Origin: Pirellulaceae bacterium
Lineage (GTDB): Bacteria > Planctomycetota > Planctomycetia > Pirellulales > Pirellulaceae
Reading direction: 5' to 3'
Assembly: GCA_028280445.1 (NCBI GenBank)
Contig: JANQLU010000036.1
Coordinates: 39,883 to 103,882, forward strand
DNA: 64,000 nucleotides
In this document: in pieces, positions 9,052-17,583 of the stretch
Position numbering within the stretch: position 1 is the first letter of the stretch
Layout of the letters: every line of letters begins with the position of its first letter
The notes under the pieces: generated by a model
The model's database searches: none
The model's input: the letters and a program-made list of their open reading frames with translations, nothing else
Told to the model about the DNA's origin: nothing
Program-made: the position numbers and the translations under genes

Positions 9052-12000
9052 ATGAAATCAAAAGCTATTTCGTTTGTTGTTGCCATCATCGGATGTTGGT
9101 TCGTTGTCGTTTCCGCTAACGCAATGCCAACGATCAAAAATGACAAATCAAAAGAGTCTGAATTGGTTGCGGCACTACGGCCGGTTTCCATCTGGTCCGA
9201 ACCCAAATCGATCGAGCTCGATGGACCTTACGCGTATCGACAATTACTGATTTTTGGCAAAACGGTCGATGGCCAAACGGTCGATCTGACCCGTTTAGCC
9301 CAATTGATTCAAGGTTCGGACGCGGTCGCAATCAGCAAAAACAGGCTGATCAGTGCAGTTTCAGATGGCTCGGGAAAACTGGTCTTTCAATACAAAAATC
9401 TGCAACATGAAATTCCATTTTCTGTCAAAAATTCGAAATCCGACTTCAAAGCGAGCTTTCGCTTGCACGTGCAACCAGTTTTGTCAAAACTTGGCTGTAA
9501 CGCGGGTACATGTCACGGCTCGAAAGAAGGCAAAAATGGTTTCCAATTGTCACTGCGCGGTTACGATGCGATCACGGATTACCGCTCATTGACCGATGAC
9601 CTGGCAGCCCGACGATTCAACCGCGCTGCACCAGATCAAAGTTTGTTTTTGCTGAAAGCCAGCGGCGCCGTGCCGCATGCCGGCGGTGCCATTGTCCAAC
9701 CGGGGAATCCGCACTACGAGATCCTCCGCAGTTGGATTTCTCAAGGTGCAAAATTCGATTCGGGGCCCGTCGTCAAAGTTCAATCGATCGACGTGTTGCC
9801 GAAAAATCCGATCACTCCTTTGCCCGGTATGAAACAACAAATCGCTGTCATCGCAAAATACACTGACGGCACGACCAAAGATGTGACTCGCGAGGCGTTT
9901 GTTGAAAGTGGAAATATTGAGGTCGCCAAAAACGCTGGCGGTGGAAGCCTGGAGCTAATCCGTCGTGGAGAAGCGGCGGCGCTGGTTCGTTACGAAGGTG
10001 CCTATGCCGCGACCACGGTGACCGTGATGGGAAACCGCAAAGGTTTTCAATGGAAGCAACCTCCCACGTTTAACTTTGTCGACAAACATGTTTACAACAA
10101 ACTCAAGCGCGTCAAAGTTTCCGCGGCGGAGCTATGTACCGATGATGAATTTATTCGTCGCGTCTATCTCGACTTGACAGGTTTGCCGCCTTCGCCAGCA
10201 GCGGTCAAAGCGTTCCTGGCGGATCGCCGCGACACTCAAACCAAACGTAACGCGTTGGTTGATAGACTGATTGGCAGTCCGGCTTACGTTGAGAACTGGA
10301 CCAACAAATGGGCCGACCTGTTGCAGGTCAATCGCAAATTCCTGGGTGAGCAAGGAGCCGTCGCACTCAGAAATTGGATCAAGCAATCGGTGGCAGACAA
10401 CCGACCGTACGACCAATTCGCGCGTCAAATCATTACAGCGTCGGGTTCCAATCTCGAATCTCCGGCCGCTTCGTATTACAAAACGTTGCGTAAACCCGAA
10501 GACCTGATGGAAAACACGACTCATCTGTTCCTGGCCATTCGATTCAATTGCAACAAATGCCACGACCATCCTTTCGAACGATGGACCCAGGATCAGTATT
10601 ACAACCTGACCGCCTATTTTGCCCAGGTTGCTCGAAAACGAGATCCCAATTTTGCAAAACAAAACATTGGTGGAAGTGCTGTCGAAGGCGCTACGCCGTT
10701 GGTCGAAATTATCTACGACAAATCGAGCGGCGACGTCAAACATGAACGAACCGGTGAAATTGCACCGCCCGCATTCCCCTATCGCCACGCGAAAATGCCC
10801 GACACCAAATTGCCTCGACGCCGACAATTGGCCGATTGGTTGACGTCCGAGGCTAATCCGTATTTCGCGCGGAGTTTTGTCAATCGTCTGTGGGGTTATA
10901 TGTTTGGAGTCGGCATCATCGATCCGATCGACGATATTCGCGCTGGTAATCCGCCGAGCAATCCAGAATTACTCGACGCGTTGGAAGCCGAATTTATCCG
11001 GTCCGGATTCGATGTTCAGCATATTCTGGCGATCATCTGCAAATCTCGCGTCTATCAACATTCGTTTAAAACTAATCGCTGGAACGAAGACGACGATATT
11101 AATTTTTCGCACTTTACGCCGAGACGTTTGCCTGCCGAAACGCTATACGACACGATCCATGCGTCATTGGGCGCGCCATTAAATATCCCGGGAGCTGCCA
11201 AAGGCCTCCGTGCAATGCAACTGCCCGATGCCGGTATCAAAGTTCCATTTTTGGACGATTTTGGCAGACCGGTCCGTGAAAGTGCTTGTGAATGTGAACG
11301 TTCCAGCGGTGTTGTGCTCGGACCGATCATGAAATTGATCAACGGTCCGACTATTGCCAATGCTTTGAAAAATCCCAAAAGCGAAATCAATCAACTCATC
11401 GCTTCAGAGAAAGACGATCGCGTTGTCGTCGACGAAATCTTTTTACGATTGCTTGCTCGCAAAGCGACAGATGCAGAATTCAAAGCGGCTTTACAGTCGG
11501 TCGCCGAAGTTGGGATGGGACACGATGCGCTGGTCGCTCAATTCAGAGCGTACGAAACGGTGCTGGCAGCCAAACAAGCACAATGGGAAAAAGACATCGC
11601 GCGCGTGCCGGTTTGGACTCCGACCAAACCAACATCGATGAAATCTGACGCCGGAGCAGTTTTCAACGCCAGCGCCGACGGCACGATTTTTGTCACTGGA
11701 CCGCTGAAAAAAGATGTTTATCGCATTCGTCTCAATTCCAAATTGAAAACAATCACCGGCCTGAAGCTCGACGTTTTGGCTGACAAACGCCTTCCTGCCG
11801 GCGGTCCCGGCCGCGCAAAAAACGGCAACTTTGTCGTCAATCATATCGCCGTGTTTGCAGTGGACCCCAAAGACCCCAAGAAACGAACACCCATTCAATT
11901 GTACAAACCACAAGCGGATTTCAGTCAAGCTGGCTGGCCAGTCCGCAACGCGCTGGTTCGCAATGATGGCAATGGCTGGGCCGTTTCACCTCGATTTAAC

Positions 12001-12387
12001 ACCAACCATTACGCAATGTTCGAAGTCAAAGGCAATGCCGTTAATATCGAAAACAAAGTTCTCGAAATCGTAATTCGTCAACAATTTCCACAAGGCGATC
12101 ACAGCCTGGGTAAATTCCGATTTTCCGTGACGAATTCCAAACGTCCGTTGTCAACCAAAAAATTGTCTCCGCCGCTTGCAGCTATACTCAAAATCCCCGC
12201 GGCGAAACGCAGCGATGGTCAAAAGACAGTCCTGGCAAGCCATTTTAAATCGATGGATGCAAACTATCAGCGACTTTTCGCAGCCGTCAAACAAAGCCAA
12301 TATGAAATCGACAATCGTCGTCTCGTCGGTTTCCAGGACGTCGCCTGGGCACTAATCAACAGCCCCGCATTCCTGTTCAATCGTTAG
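9052..12387 (+). CDS. PSCyt1-DUF1549-DUF1553 secreted cytochrome-like protein
   Basis: 1111 residues from ATG at 9052. An earlier in-frame start (8926) lies wholly inside the preceding gene, whereas MKSKAISFVVAIIGCW gives a signal peptide ending near SANA. The order is: N-terminal Ig-like segment; a PSCyt1 domain with GCNAGTCHGS (CX4CH, not CXXCH); a Big_2-like segment (TPLPGMKQQIAVIAKYTDG); DUF1549 (YLDLTGLPPSP) carrying a canonical CNKCHDHPFERW; and DUF1553 (RRQLADWLTSEANPYFAR, FVNRLWGYMFG). These proteins are very common and multi-copy in planctomycetes; their biochemical role is unknown, though often linked to polysaccharide use. Translationally close to the upstream WD40 gene. Confidence 0.93.
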   Translation: MKSKAISFVVAIIGCWFVVVSANAMPTIKNDKSKESELVAALRPVSIWSEPKSIELDGPYAYRQLLIFGKTVDGQTVDLTRLAQLIQGSDAVAISKNRLISAVSDGSGKLVFQYKNLQHEIPFSVKNSKSDFKASFRLHVQPVLSKLGCNAGTCHGSKEGKNGFQLSLRGYDAITDYRSLTDDLAARRFNRAAPDQSLFLLKASGAVPHAGGAIVQPGNPHYEILRSWISQGAKFDSGPVVKVQSIDVLPKNPITPLPGMKQQIAVIAKYTDGTTKDVTREAFVESGNIEVAKNAGGGSLELIRRGEAAALVRYEGAYAATTVTVMGNRKGFQWKQPPTFNFVDKHVYNKLKRVKVSAAELCTDDEFIRRVYLDLTGLPPSPAAVKAFLADRRDTQTKRNALVDRLIGSPAYVENWTNKWADLLQVNRKFLGEQGAVALRNWIKQSVADNRPYDQFARQIITASGSNLESPAASYYKTLRKPEDLMENTTHLFLAIRFNCNKCHDHPFERWTQDQYYNLTAYFAQVARKRDPNFAKQNIGGSAVEGATPLVEIIYDKSSGDVKHERTGEIAPPAFPYRHAKMPDTKLPRRRQLADWLTSEANPYFARSFVNRLWGYMFGVGIIDPIDDIRAGNPPSNPELLDALEAEFIRSGFDVQHILAIICKSRVYQHSFKTNRWNEDDDINFSHFTPRRLPAETLYDTIHASLGAPLNIPGAAKGLRAMQLPDAGIKVPFLDDFGRPVRESACECERSSGVVLGPIMKLINGPTIANALKNPKSEINQLIASEKDDRVVVDEIFLRLLARKATDAEFKAALQSVAEVGMGHDALVAQFRAYETVLAAKQAQWEKDIARVPVWTPTKPTSMKSDAGAVFNASADGTIFVTGPLKKDVYRIRLNSKLKTITGLKLDVLADKRLPAGGPGRAKNGNFVVNHIAVFAVDPKDPKKRTPIQLYKPQADFSQAGWPVRNALVRNDGNGWAVSPRFNTNHYAMFEVKGNAVNIENKVLEIVIRQQFPQGDHSLGKFRFSVTNSKRPLSTKKLSPPLAAILKIPAAKRSDGQKTVLASHFKSMDANYQRLFAAVKQSQYEIDNRRLVGFQDVAWALINSPAFLFNR

Positions 12388-12417
12388 CGCAGATGGCCAA
12401 AAGCGAAAAAATCTGAG

Positions 12418-12682
12418 CTAGGTAATGTCGATCAAATCGGAAGCTGTAAATCTGAACTGAGCGGCAAGGCGCTAGCCGCCGGTACGAAGCGCAAATACAA
12501 ACCGGCGGTTAGGTAATGTTGTGTTGATTAAATCGGAAAGCTGTGAATTTGAACTGAGCGGCAAGGCGCTAGCCGCCGGTACGTCAGCGCATCGAACCGG
12601 CGGCTAGCACCTTGCCGCTCACAAAAATAAAATCTCCCCTCTTCCCTACAACCTCTTCCCTACAACCTCTTCCCTACAACCT
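12418..12682. repeat. Tandem pair of family A repeats followed by a 15-bp triple repeat
   Basis: A truncated family A copy (12458-12512) with its left flank (12418-12457) is followed directly by a second copy of the same flank (12510-12556) and a complete palindrome (12557-12620). After it, CCTCTTCCCTACAAC is repeated three times up to the stop codon of the cupin gene. The whole gap between the two genes is therefore repeat DNA. Confidence 0.85.
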
Positions 12683-13038
12683 CACTCATCAAACCATTCA
12701 TCGTCAGGATCGAATGCGGGGATCGGAATATTGATAATTTTCATGGCGCCGACTGCGCGGTGTCGGCACCCGGGTTTGATCAAAATCGAGCTTCCTGCTG
12801 AGACGTCATACAGTTGGCCGTCCAGTTCCATTTGGCCACTGCCTTCGAGAATGTAATAGATCTCGGTCATGCGTTTGTGGTAATGCGTTTTCGCATCCAC
12901 GCTAATGTCCACAACATGCAACGAAGCAATCTGCTCGGGATCATCGGTAAACGCGCGGCGCGTCATCCCGCAAGGGCAGGGTACGGGCTCTATTTCCTGG
13001 GTATGAACGATTGAAAAATTTTTGGCCAACTGACTCAT
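12682..13038 (-). CDS. Small cupin-domain protein
   Basis: 118 residues, a single cupin barrel. The first metal-site motif is HYHKRMTEIYYILEG (two His and a Glu) and the second is the region GCRHRAVG. A cysteine pair, CPCG, sits at residues 21-24 near the N-terminus. Single-domain cupins of this size range from sugar isomerases to dioxygenases and binding proteins, so no reaction can be assigned. It is transcribed away from the GntR operon; the shared upstream region holds the candidate operator at 13167-13192, but no functional link is shown. Confidence 0.85.
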   Translation of the reverse strand: MSQLAKNFSIVHTQEIEPVPCPCGMTRRAFTDDPEQIASLHVVDISVDAKTHYHKRMTEIYYILEGSGQMELDGQLYDVSAGSSILIKPGCRHRAVGAMKIINIPIPAFDPDDEWFDE

Positions 13039-13144
13039 GACAACAACTCGTTCTGATGATTACAACATGGCAAATCTGTCATCGGAATGGCATTCCCCGA
13101 CGATGCTCCATCATTTACTTCACACATTTTACAAAATTTTTTTC

Positions 13145-13192
13145 TTGACACGATCGGCGATCAAGAGTATCACTGTACTAGATCATTGATAC
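13145..13192 (+). promoter_or_regulatory. Candidate promoter and GntR operator
   Basis: TTGACA at 13145-13150 is a consensus -35; 17 bases later TATCAC is a weak -10. Overlapping the -10 is an inverted repeat, GTATCACTG (13167-13175) and CATTGATAC (13184-13192), 8 of 9 positions matching, with an 8-base spacer. An alternative dyad TGTA-N12-TACA (13174-13193) is also present. The position, 38 bases before the GTG start of a GntR-type regulator, fits autorepression. Confidence 0.55.
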
Positions 13193-13229
13193 ACCAACAC
13201 GAAAACAAACTCTGGCATGAGGAGTTGAC

Positions 13230-13655
13230 GTGATATTTAAGATTGACCCGTCGAATGGAACGCCGGTTTATGAGCAAATTTTCCGGCAATTGGCATTTGC
13301 GGTCGCCAGCGGCACGCTGAAATCAGGCGAGCTCATTCCGTCAGTTCGGCAGATGGCACGCGATTTAGCCGTAAATCCCAATACAGTCGCGCGTGCTTAC
13401 CGCGACTTGCAGACTTATGAAATCGTCGAAGCGTTACGAGGTACTGGATTACAAGTTTCCCCGGGAGCTTCGCGCAAATGTGTTGCCATTCGAAAAGAGT
13501 TTATTCGAATGCGCATGAAAAATGTCATCGACGAGGCGCGGCAAAGTCAGTTGAGTGATGACGAAATTTTGTCGGCGTTTCAAACCGAACTGCAAAAACC
13601 ATCGCGCCGCAACCGCAATCAATCCAGCAAACCGCGTACAGGAGAATCGCAATGA
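13230..13655 (+). CDS. GntR-family transcriptional regulator, YtrA-like subfamily
   Basis: 141 residues. GTG at 13230 is chosen because GAGGAG (13220-13225) is a good ribosome-binding site five bases upstream and because the reading begins with the expected strand (IFKIDPSNGTPVYEQI). The winged helix covers about 10-75, with the recognition part SVRQMARDLAVNPNTVARAYRDLQ split across helices 2 and 3. A short C-terminal helical tail replaces the large effector domain, as in the YtrA subfamily, which regulates adjacent ABC exporters. The stop overlaps the start of the ATPase gene (ATGA), so regulator and transporter are translationally coupled. Confidence 0.92.
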   Translation: MIFKIDPSNGTPVYEQIFRQLAFAVASGTLKSGELIPSVRQMARDLAVNPNTVARAYRDLQTYEIVEALRGTGLQVSPGASRKCVAIRKEFIRMRMKNVIDEARQSQLSDDEILSAFQTELQKPSRRNRNQSSKPRTGESQ

Positions 13656-14602
13656 ACCAACCGGTCATTCGTTTGCAGAACGTCACCAAGAAATTCAAAA
13701 AAATGGTCGCTTTGGACGATGTGTCCTATTCAGTTCCCAGTGGATGCGTCTTTGCGTTATTGGGTGAAAACGGCGCTGGAAAAACGACCACCATCAAAAC
13801 ACTCCTTGGCTTGGAAAAACCTGACGCTGGGACTGTCGAGGTTCTGGGAATGGATAGCCGCAAAGACGCCATCAAAATTCGCCGAGCCGTTGGCTATGTC
13901 GCGGAAAACCCGACCATGTACGACTGGATGACGGTCAATCAAATCGGCTGGTTTGTCGCTGGATTTTATCCTGACGGCTATTTAAGAAACTATTTGAAAA
14001 TAGCTGAAGAATTCGAACTACCTTTAAGTAGCAAAATCAAGACGCTATCCAAAGGAATGCGAGCCAAAGTTTCTTTGGCGTTGGCGATGAGCCACCATCC
14101 TGAACTGCTGATCCTGGACGAACCAACTTCCGGGCTGGATGCCATGGTGCGTCGCAGTTTCTTGGAAAGCATGGTCGATGTGGCTGCCGAAGGTCGTAGT
14201 GTTTTTCTTTGCAGTCATCAGATCAATGAGGTCGAGCGGGTCGCCGACATCGTTGCGATCATGTCTGCGGGAAAGATTTTGGCTTGCGAACCGTTGTCGG
14301 AACTCAAACAGCGGATGGAGCAATGGATCGTTTCGACCGATGCACAATCCTTGCCTGAAATCGAAGCCGACGTGATCAGTGAACACTGGAAAACGCGGCG
14401 CTGCCAGATGATTGTTTCGAATCCGACTCCCGAAGCCCTTTGGAAATTGCGCGATGATCCCAACACGATCGATGTCGAAGTCAACACGCCGTCGCTGGAG
14501 GAGATATTCGTAGCGCTGATGGAAAATGCCGAAAATGGACGAGCACGTCATGAGATTCGAGAGATACTCGACCCCGTCGATCAACAGGAGGCCAACCAGT
14601 GA
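13652..14602 (+). CDS. ABC transporter ATP-binding protein
   Basis: 316 residues. Motifs in order: Walker A GENGAGKTTT, signature LSKGMRAKVSLALAM, Walker B LLILDEPTSGLD, and switch His in CSHQ. The C-terminal 90 residues form the accessory segment usual in drug- or bacitracin-type ATPases (NatA/CcmA/YtrB-like). It energises the permease encoded next, whose GTG start overlaps this stop (GTGA). The substrate cannot be read from sequence; envelope-stress or peptide-antibiotic export is common for GntR(YtrA)-linked transporters, but that is family knowledge only. Confidence 0.95.
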   Translation: MNQPVIRLQNVTKKFKKMVALDDVSYSVPSGCVFALLGENGAGKTTTIKTLLGLEKPDAGTVEVLGMDSRKDAIKIRRAVGYVAENPTMYDWMTVNQIGWFVAGFYPDGYLRNYLKIAEEFELPLSSKIKTLSKGMRAKVSLALAMSHHPELLILDEPTSGLDAMVRRSFLESMVDVAAEGRSVFLCSHQINEVERVADIVAIMSAGKILACEPLSELKQRMEQWIVSTDAQSLPEIEADVISEHWKTRRCQMIVSNPTPEALWKLRDDPNTIDVEVNTPSLEEIFVALMENAENGRARHEIREILDPVDQQEANQ

Positions 14603-17583
14603 GTAATCCTTCGATTGTCGTCAAACGCCTGGTCTGGAAAGAGCTGTTTCAAATCGCGCCGCTGGTTGGCATCATGATTGGAATTGCCATTGTGATGATC
14701 GGTGGAACCTGGTTCCTGATGCCAGTTTCGCAAAAGACCGACGCCACGATATTTGCGACCATCGGCGTTTGCTGTTTTTTTTCCGTCGCTATCGCAACGA
14801 TCCTTTTCGCGCAGGAAGCGGAAACCAAAACACTTGATTTTTTACGCAATCTTCCAATCCGACCGGCATCGCTTGGTTGCACCAAATTGTTGCTCGGCCT
14901 TGCTACTGTGTTGCTGTTCACGTCAGCCGTCAAATTTGGGATTTGGCCAGTTTGGAATTCTTTTCAGAATCGATTTGCAAGTTTCGAAAATTACAACGCC
15001 TCAAGTTACTGGATCGCGGTGATCCTGCCGTCCATCGAATTTTTTCTTTGGACGGCATTATTTTCGATAACATTTCGCAGTTCGATTCACGCTGCTTTGC
15101 TCGGCATGTTATTAGCTGCAAGCATTCCTTTTTTCTCCTGTGTCGCGATACATGGACAATTTGATCTGGAGTATGCTGCCAACATCTGGCGCTTCCGAAT
15201 GGTTGTGGTTGCACTACTATTTTTGCTGACAACTCGTTTTTCATTTTACTGGAGTTCCATCTCGCGTGCTGGAAACAACAAACTTGAATGGGGTTTCCCA
15301 GAAATTCTGAGTCGCATGAGACGATTGCGTAAACGAAGTGCCTTTCGCCGACTTCTGTGGCAATCCTGGCGGCATCTCAATTTGTATTTACTTTGGATCC
15401 CCATATTAATACTGGTCACTTTTGCAGCAATGCAATCGATTGGAAGCCAAAAGCGGTCCAATTTTATCAGTAGTTTTTTTAACACCGATATGGCGGCGTC
15501 TGACGTCGGTTTTTTGTCAATTCTCGCTTGTAGCGTGCTTGTTGCGATTGGCTTGTTGACCAGCTTGACTTTCTCCGCCGATCAAATCAATCAAAGCAAA
15601 AACTTTTTTATTCAACATCATGAACATCCCCGCCTGTTGTGGCTGGCCAGAAACGTGGTTTGGGTGAGTACATTTGTCGTATTATTGGCATTCACCTGTC
15701 TCATTTTGTGGATTGCATGGAGTTGGATTTCACCATTTTATCGTTTCTATTTCGTTTCAGCTCTGCCTTACACCCAACCACTATGGCCGTTTATCGAATT
15801 GAGTTTGATCGGCGCTTTTGGCGCATTTGGAATTGGACAGTTGTGTTCGATGTATGTTCGGCAACCGTTAATTGCCTGCATTGTCAGCATACCACTGGTG
15901 ATTCTGTTTGCACTTTGGATGAGTATCATGCATTTCCTGATGCTCGAGTTCTATTGGTCGGTCGTTCCCATCATCATCGGTTGTTTTGTCGCGACATGGT
16001 GGGCGGCACCTGATTGGCTCGCAAACACCAATCTAAAAAAATATTGGCTAAAACCTATTGCTACCGTAGCACTACCGTTCATTCTCATTTGCTGTGCCAT
16101 CCCGTATGCGAGAATCGCACAAATTCCGGAAGTTGACATCGCGGATTATTCACAAGAAGACTACCGAGACAAAAATGATTATCAGTGGCACCTAAACAAA
16201 AAAGCGAAGTTTGAAGCTGAGTATGCTCGCCTCTCGTCTCCGGCAGCAATGGAATGTGCTGATCTGTATCAAAGTGCCATCAAAGCGTATCGTGGATTCG
16301 ATCCTTCAAAATTCGAACCGTTTTCATTTCCCGTCGGCCTCGGTTTGAGACTCCAATGGCACGCTGCCAACAATCAATTCGATGTCATGTTTGGCAACGC
16401 ACGAATTAACACGATTGAATTTCCAGTCGATCTCTACGTACCGGCAAATTGGCCCGACAAAGTACTCAATGACTTTGTTTCTCGAAACAAGAAGTCGATC
16501 GATTTGTTGGATAGGGCCGATCAAATGATGGATTGCTATCCATTCCAAAAACGGCGTGGGAGCGTTGATCGGTTATCGGTACTCTATTTGGCCAGGAGTG
16601 AACAAAAGCTACGCAATTCAGACCTCAGTGGGGCCCTGCAACACTTGTTGGCTGGAATCACGGCTTTGCTGCGAGCAAACCCTGAAGAAAACAACATTTT
16701 CTCCACCCATCGAATCCTCCAGTTTCTGAATCGCCTGGGCACCTGGAGCGAACACGCTGATCAAAATCCCAAACAACTACGTGCGGCTTCCAGAGGATTG
16801 TTACAACATTACAACAAAGGGTTGTTTGGCACACTCGATGACACCTCGGTTAAAGGAGTTGATCAAGGGTTATGGCTGGTTCGATTTGATCATCGCATGG
16901 AACAATTGGAGAATCAGCAATACGATTCTAACGATTCGTTTCGTGTCAATTGGCACTACCGATTTCCATGGGAAAGACGCCGCGCCAAAAAACTGGCCAA
17001 GTTGCTCGCCGCACTCGAGTCAGGATTTGCCAAGCTGGAAAACCAAAATCGAATTCGAAACATAGCTCCTGCTGTTTTGCGTCAGCGAGCACGTATGGAG
17101 CGTATTGGCCAATTAATGAAATCCTCGGCAATCAGAACTGTCGAATTCTCTCATGTCCCCGTTCAAGGAGTACCAAGGCGACAACTGGTAGTTACGTTGT
17201 TGCTGAAAATGGAATTGATTCGCTATCGACTCCAGAACGGAAAGTATCCCGACAACCTGCTCAAACTGAATCTTTGGAATCCTAACATTTTTGACAATCT
17301 ACTCTACGGTTTTAATCCGTTGAACTACAGCCACTCGGGAGTTGATTTTGACATTATGTACACTCATCATTACGTTGGGACCAACCGTTGGGAATTTCGC
17401 GAATTCTCGATCACCAAAGGTCAGCCTTTCATCATGCCCTACAAAATTCCCCGTCCCCATTTCCAGTCACCTGATCGTACCGAGTTGGGAGTCAATCCGG
17501 TGACAAAGACACTGTTTGAAAACCCCAAGATTTGGATTTTGCCCAAGGACTCGCCGCCCAAACATGTCCCCAAAACAAACTAG
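14599..17583 (+). CDS. ABC-2-type permease with large C-terminal soluble domain
   Basis: 994 residues. GTG at 14599 is supported by AGGAG at 14586-14590 and by the overlap with the ATPase stop. Residues 1 to about 510 hold 12-13 hydrophobic segments (for example LVGIMIGIAIVMIGG, KLLLGLATVLLF, LIACIVSIPLVILFALW). From about residue 515 a charged, soluble portion of about 480 residues follows with no membrane helix. That part contains KMELIRYRLQNGKYPDNLLKL-like sequence, resembling segments of planctomycete hypothetical proteins that follow pilin-like or transport domains. Standard ABC-2 permeases lack such a domain. It ends tail to tail with the next gene, sharing stop-codon bases. Confidence 0.85.
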   Translation: MSNPSIVVKRLVWKELFQIAPLVGIMIGIAIVMIGGTWFLMPVSQKTDATIFATIGVCCFFSVAIATILFAQEAETKTLDFLRNLPIRPASLGCTKLLLGLATVLLFTSAVKFGIWPVWNSFQNRFASFENYNASSYWIAVILPSIEFFLWTALFSITFRSSIHAALLGMLLAASIPFFSCVAIHGQFDLEYAANIWRFRMVVVALLFLLTTRFSFYWSSISRAGNNKLEWGFPEILSRMRRLRKRSAFRRLLWQSWRHLNLYLLWIPILILVTFAAMQSIGSQKRSNFISSFFNTDMAASDVGFLSILACSVLVAIGLLTSLTFSADQINQSKNFFIQHHEHPRLLWLARNVVWVSTFVVLLAFTCLILWIAWSWISPFYRFYFVSALPYTQPLWPFIELSLIGAFGAFGIGQLCSMYVRQPLIACIVSIPLVILFALWMSIMHFLMLEFYWSVVPIIIGCFVATWWAAPDWLANTNLKKYWLKPIATVALPFILICCAIPYARIAQIPEVDIADYSQEDYRDKNDYQWHLNKKAKFEAEYARLSSPAAMECADLYQSAIKAYRGFDPSKFEPFSFPVGLGLRLQWHAANNQFDVMFGNARINTIEFPVDLYVPANWPDKVLNDFVSRNKKSIDLLDRADQMMDCYPFQKRRGSVDRLSVLYLARSEQKLRNSDLSGALQHLLAGITALLRANPEENNIFSTHRILQFLNRLGTWSEHADQNPKQLRAASRGLLQHYNKGLFGTLDDTSVKGVDQGLWLVRFDHRMEQLENQQYDSNDSFRVNWHYRFPWERRRAKKLAKLLAALESGFAKLENQNRIRNIAPAVLRQRARMERIGQLMKSSAIRTVEFSHVPVQGVPRRQLVVTLLLKMELIRYRLQNGKYPDNLLKLNLWNPNIFDNLLYGFNPLNYSHSGVDFDIMYTHHYVGTNRWEFREFSITKGQPFIMPYKIPRPHFQSPDRTELGVNPVTKTLFENPKIWILPKDSPPKHVPKTN

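Noticed and set aside
12388..12417. Simple terminator after the DUF1549/DUF1553 gene
   Set aside because: No stem with a T-run was found; the following family A palindromes may end transcription instead, but that is not shown.
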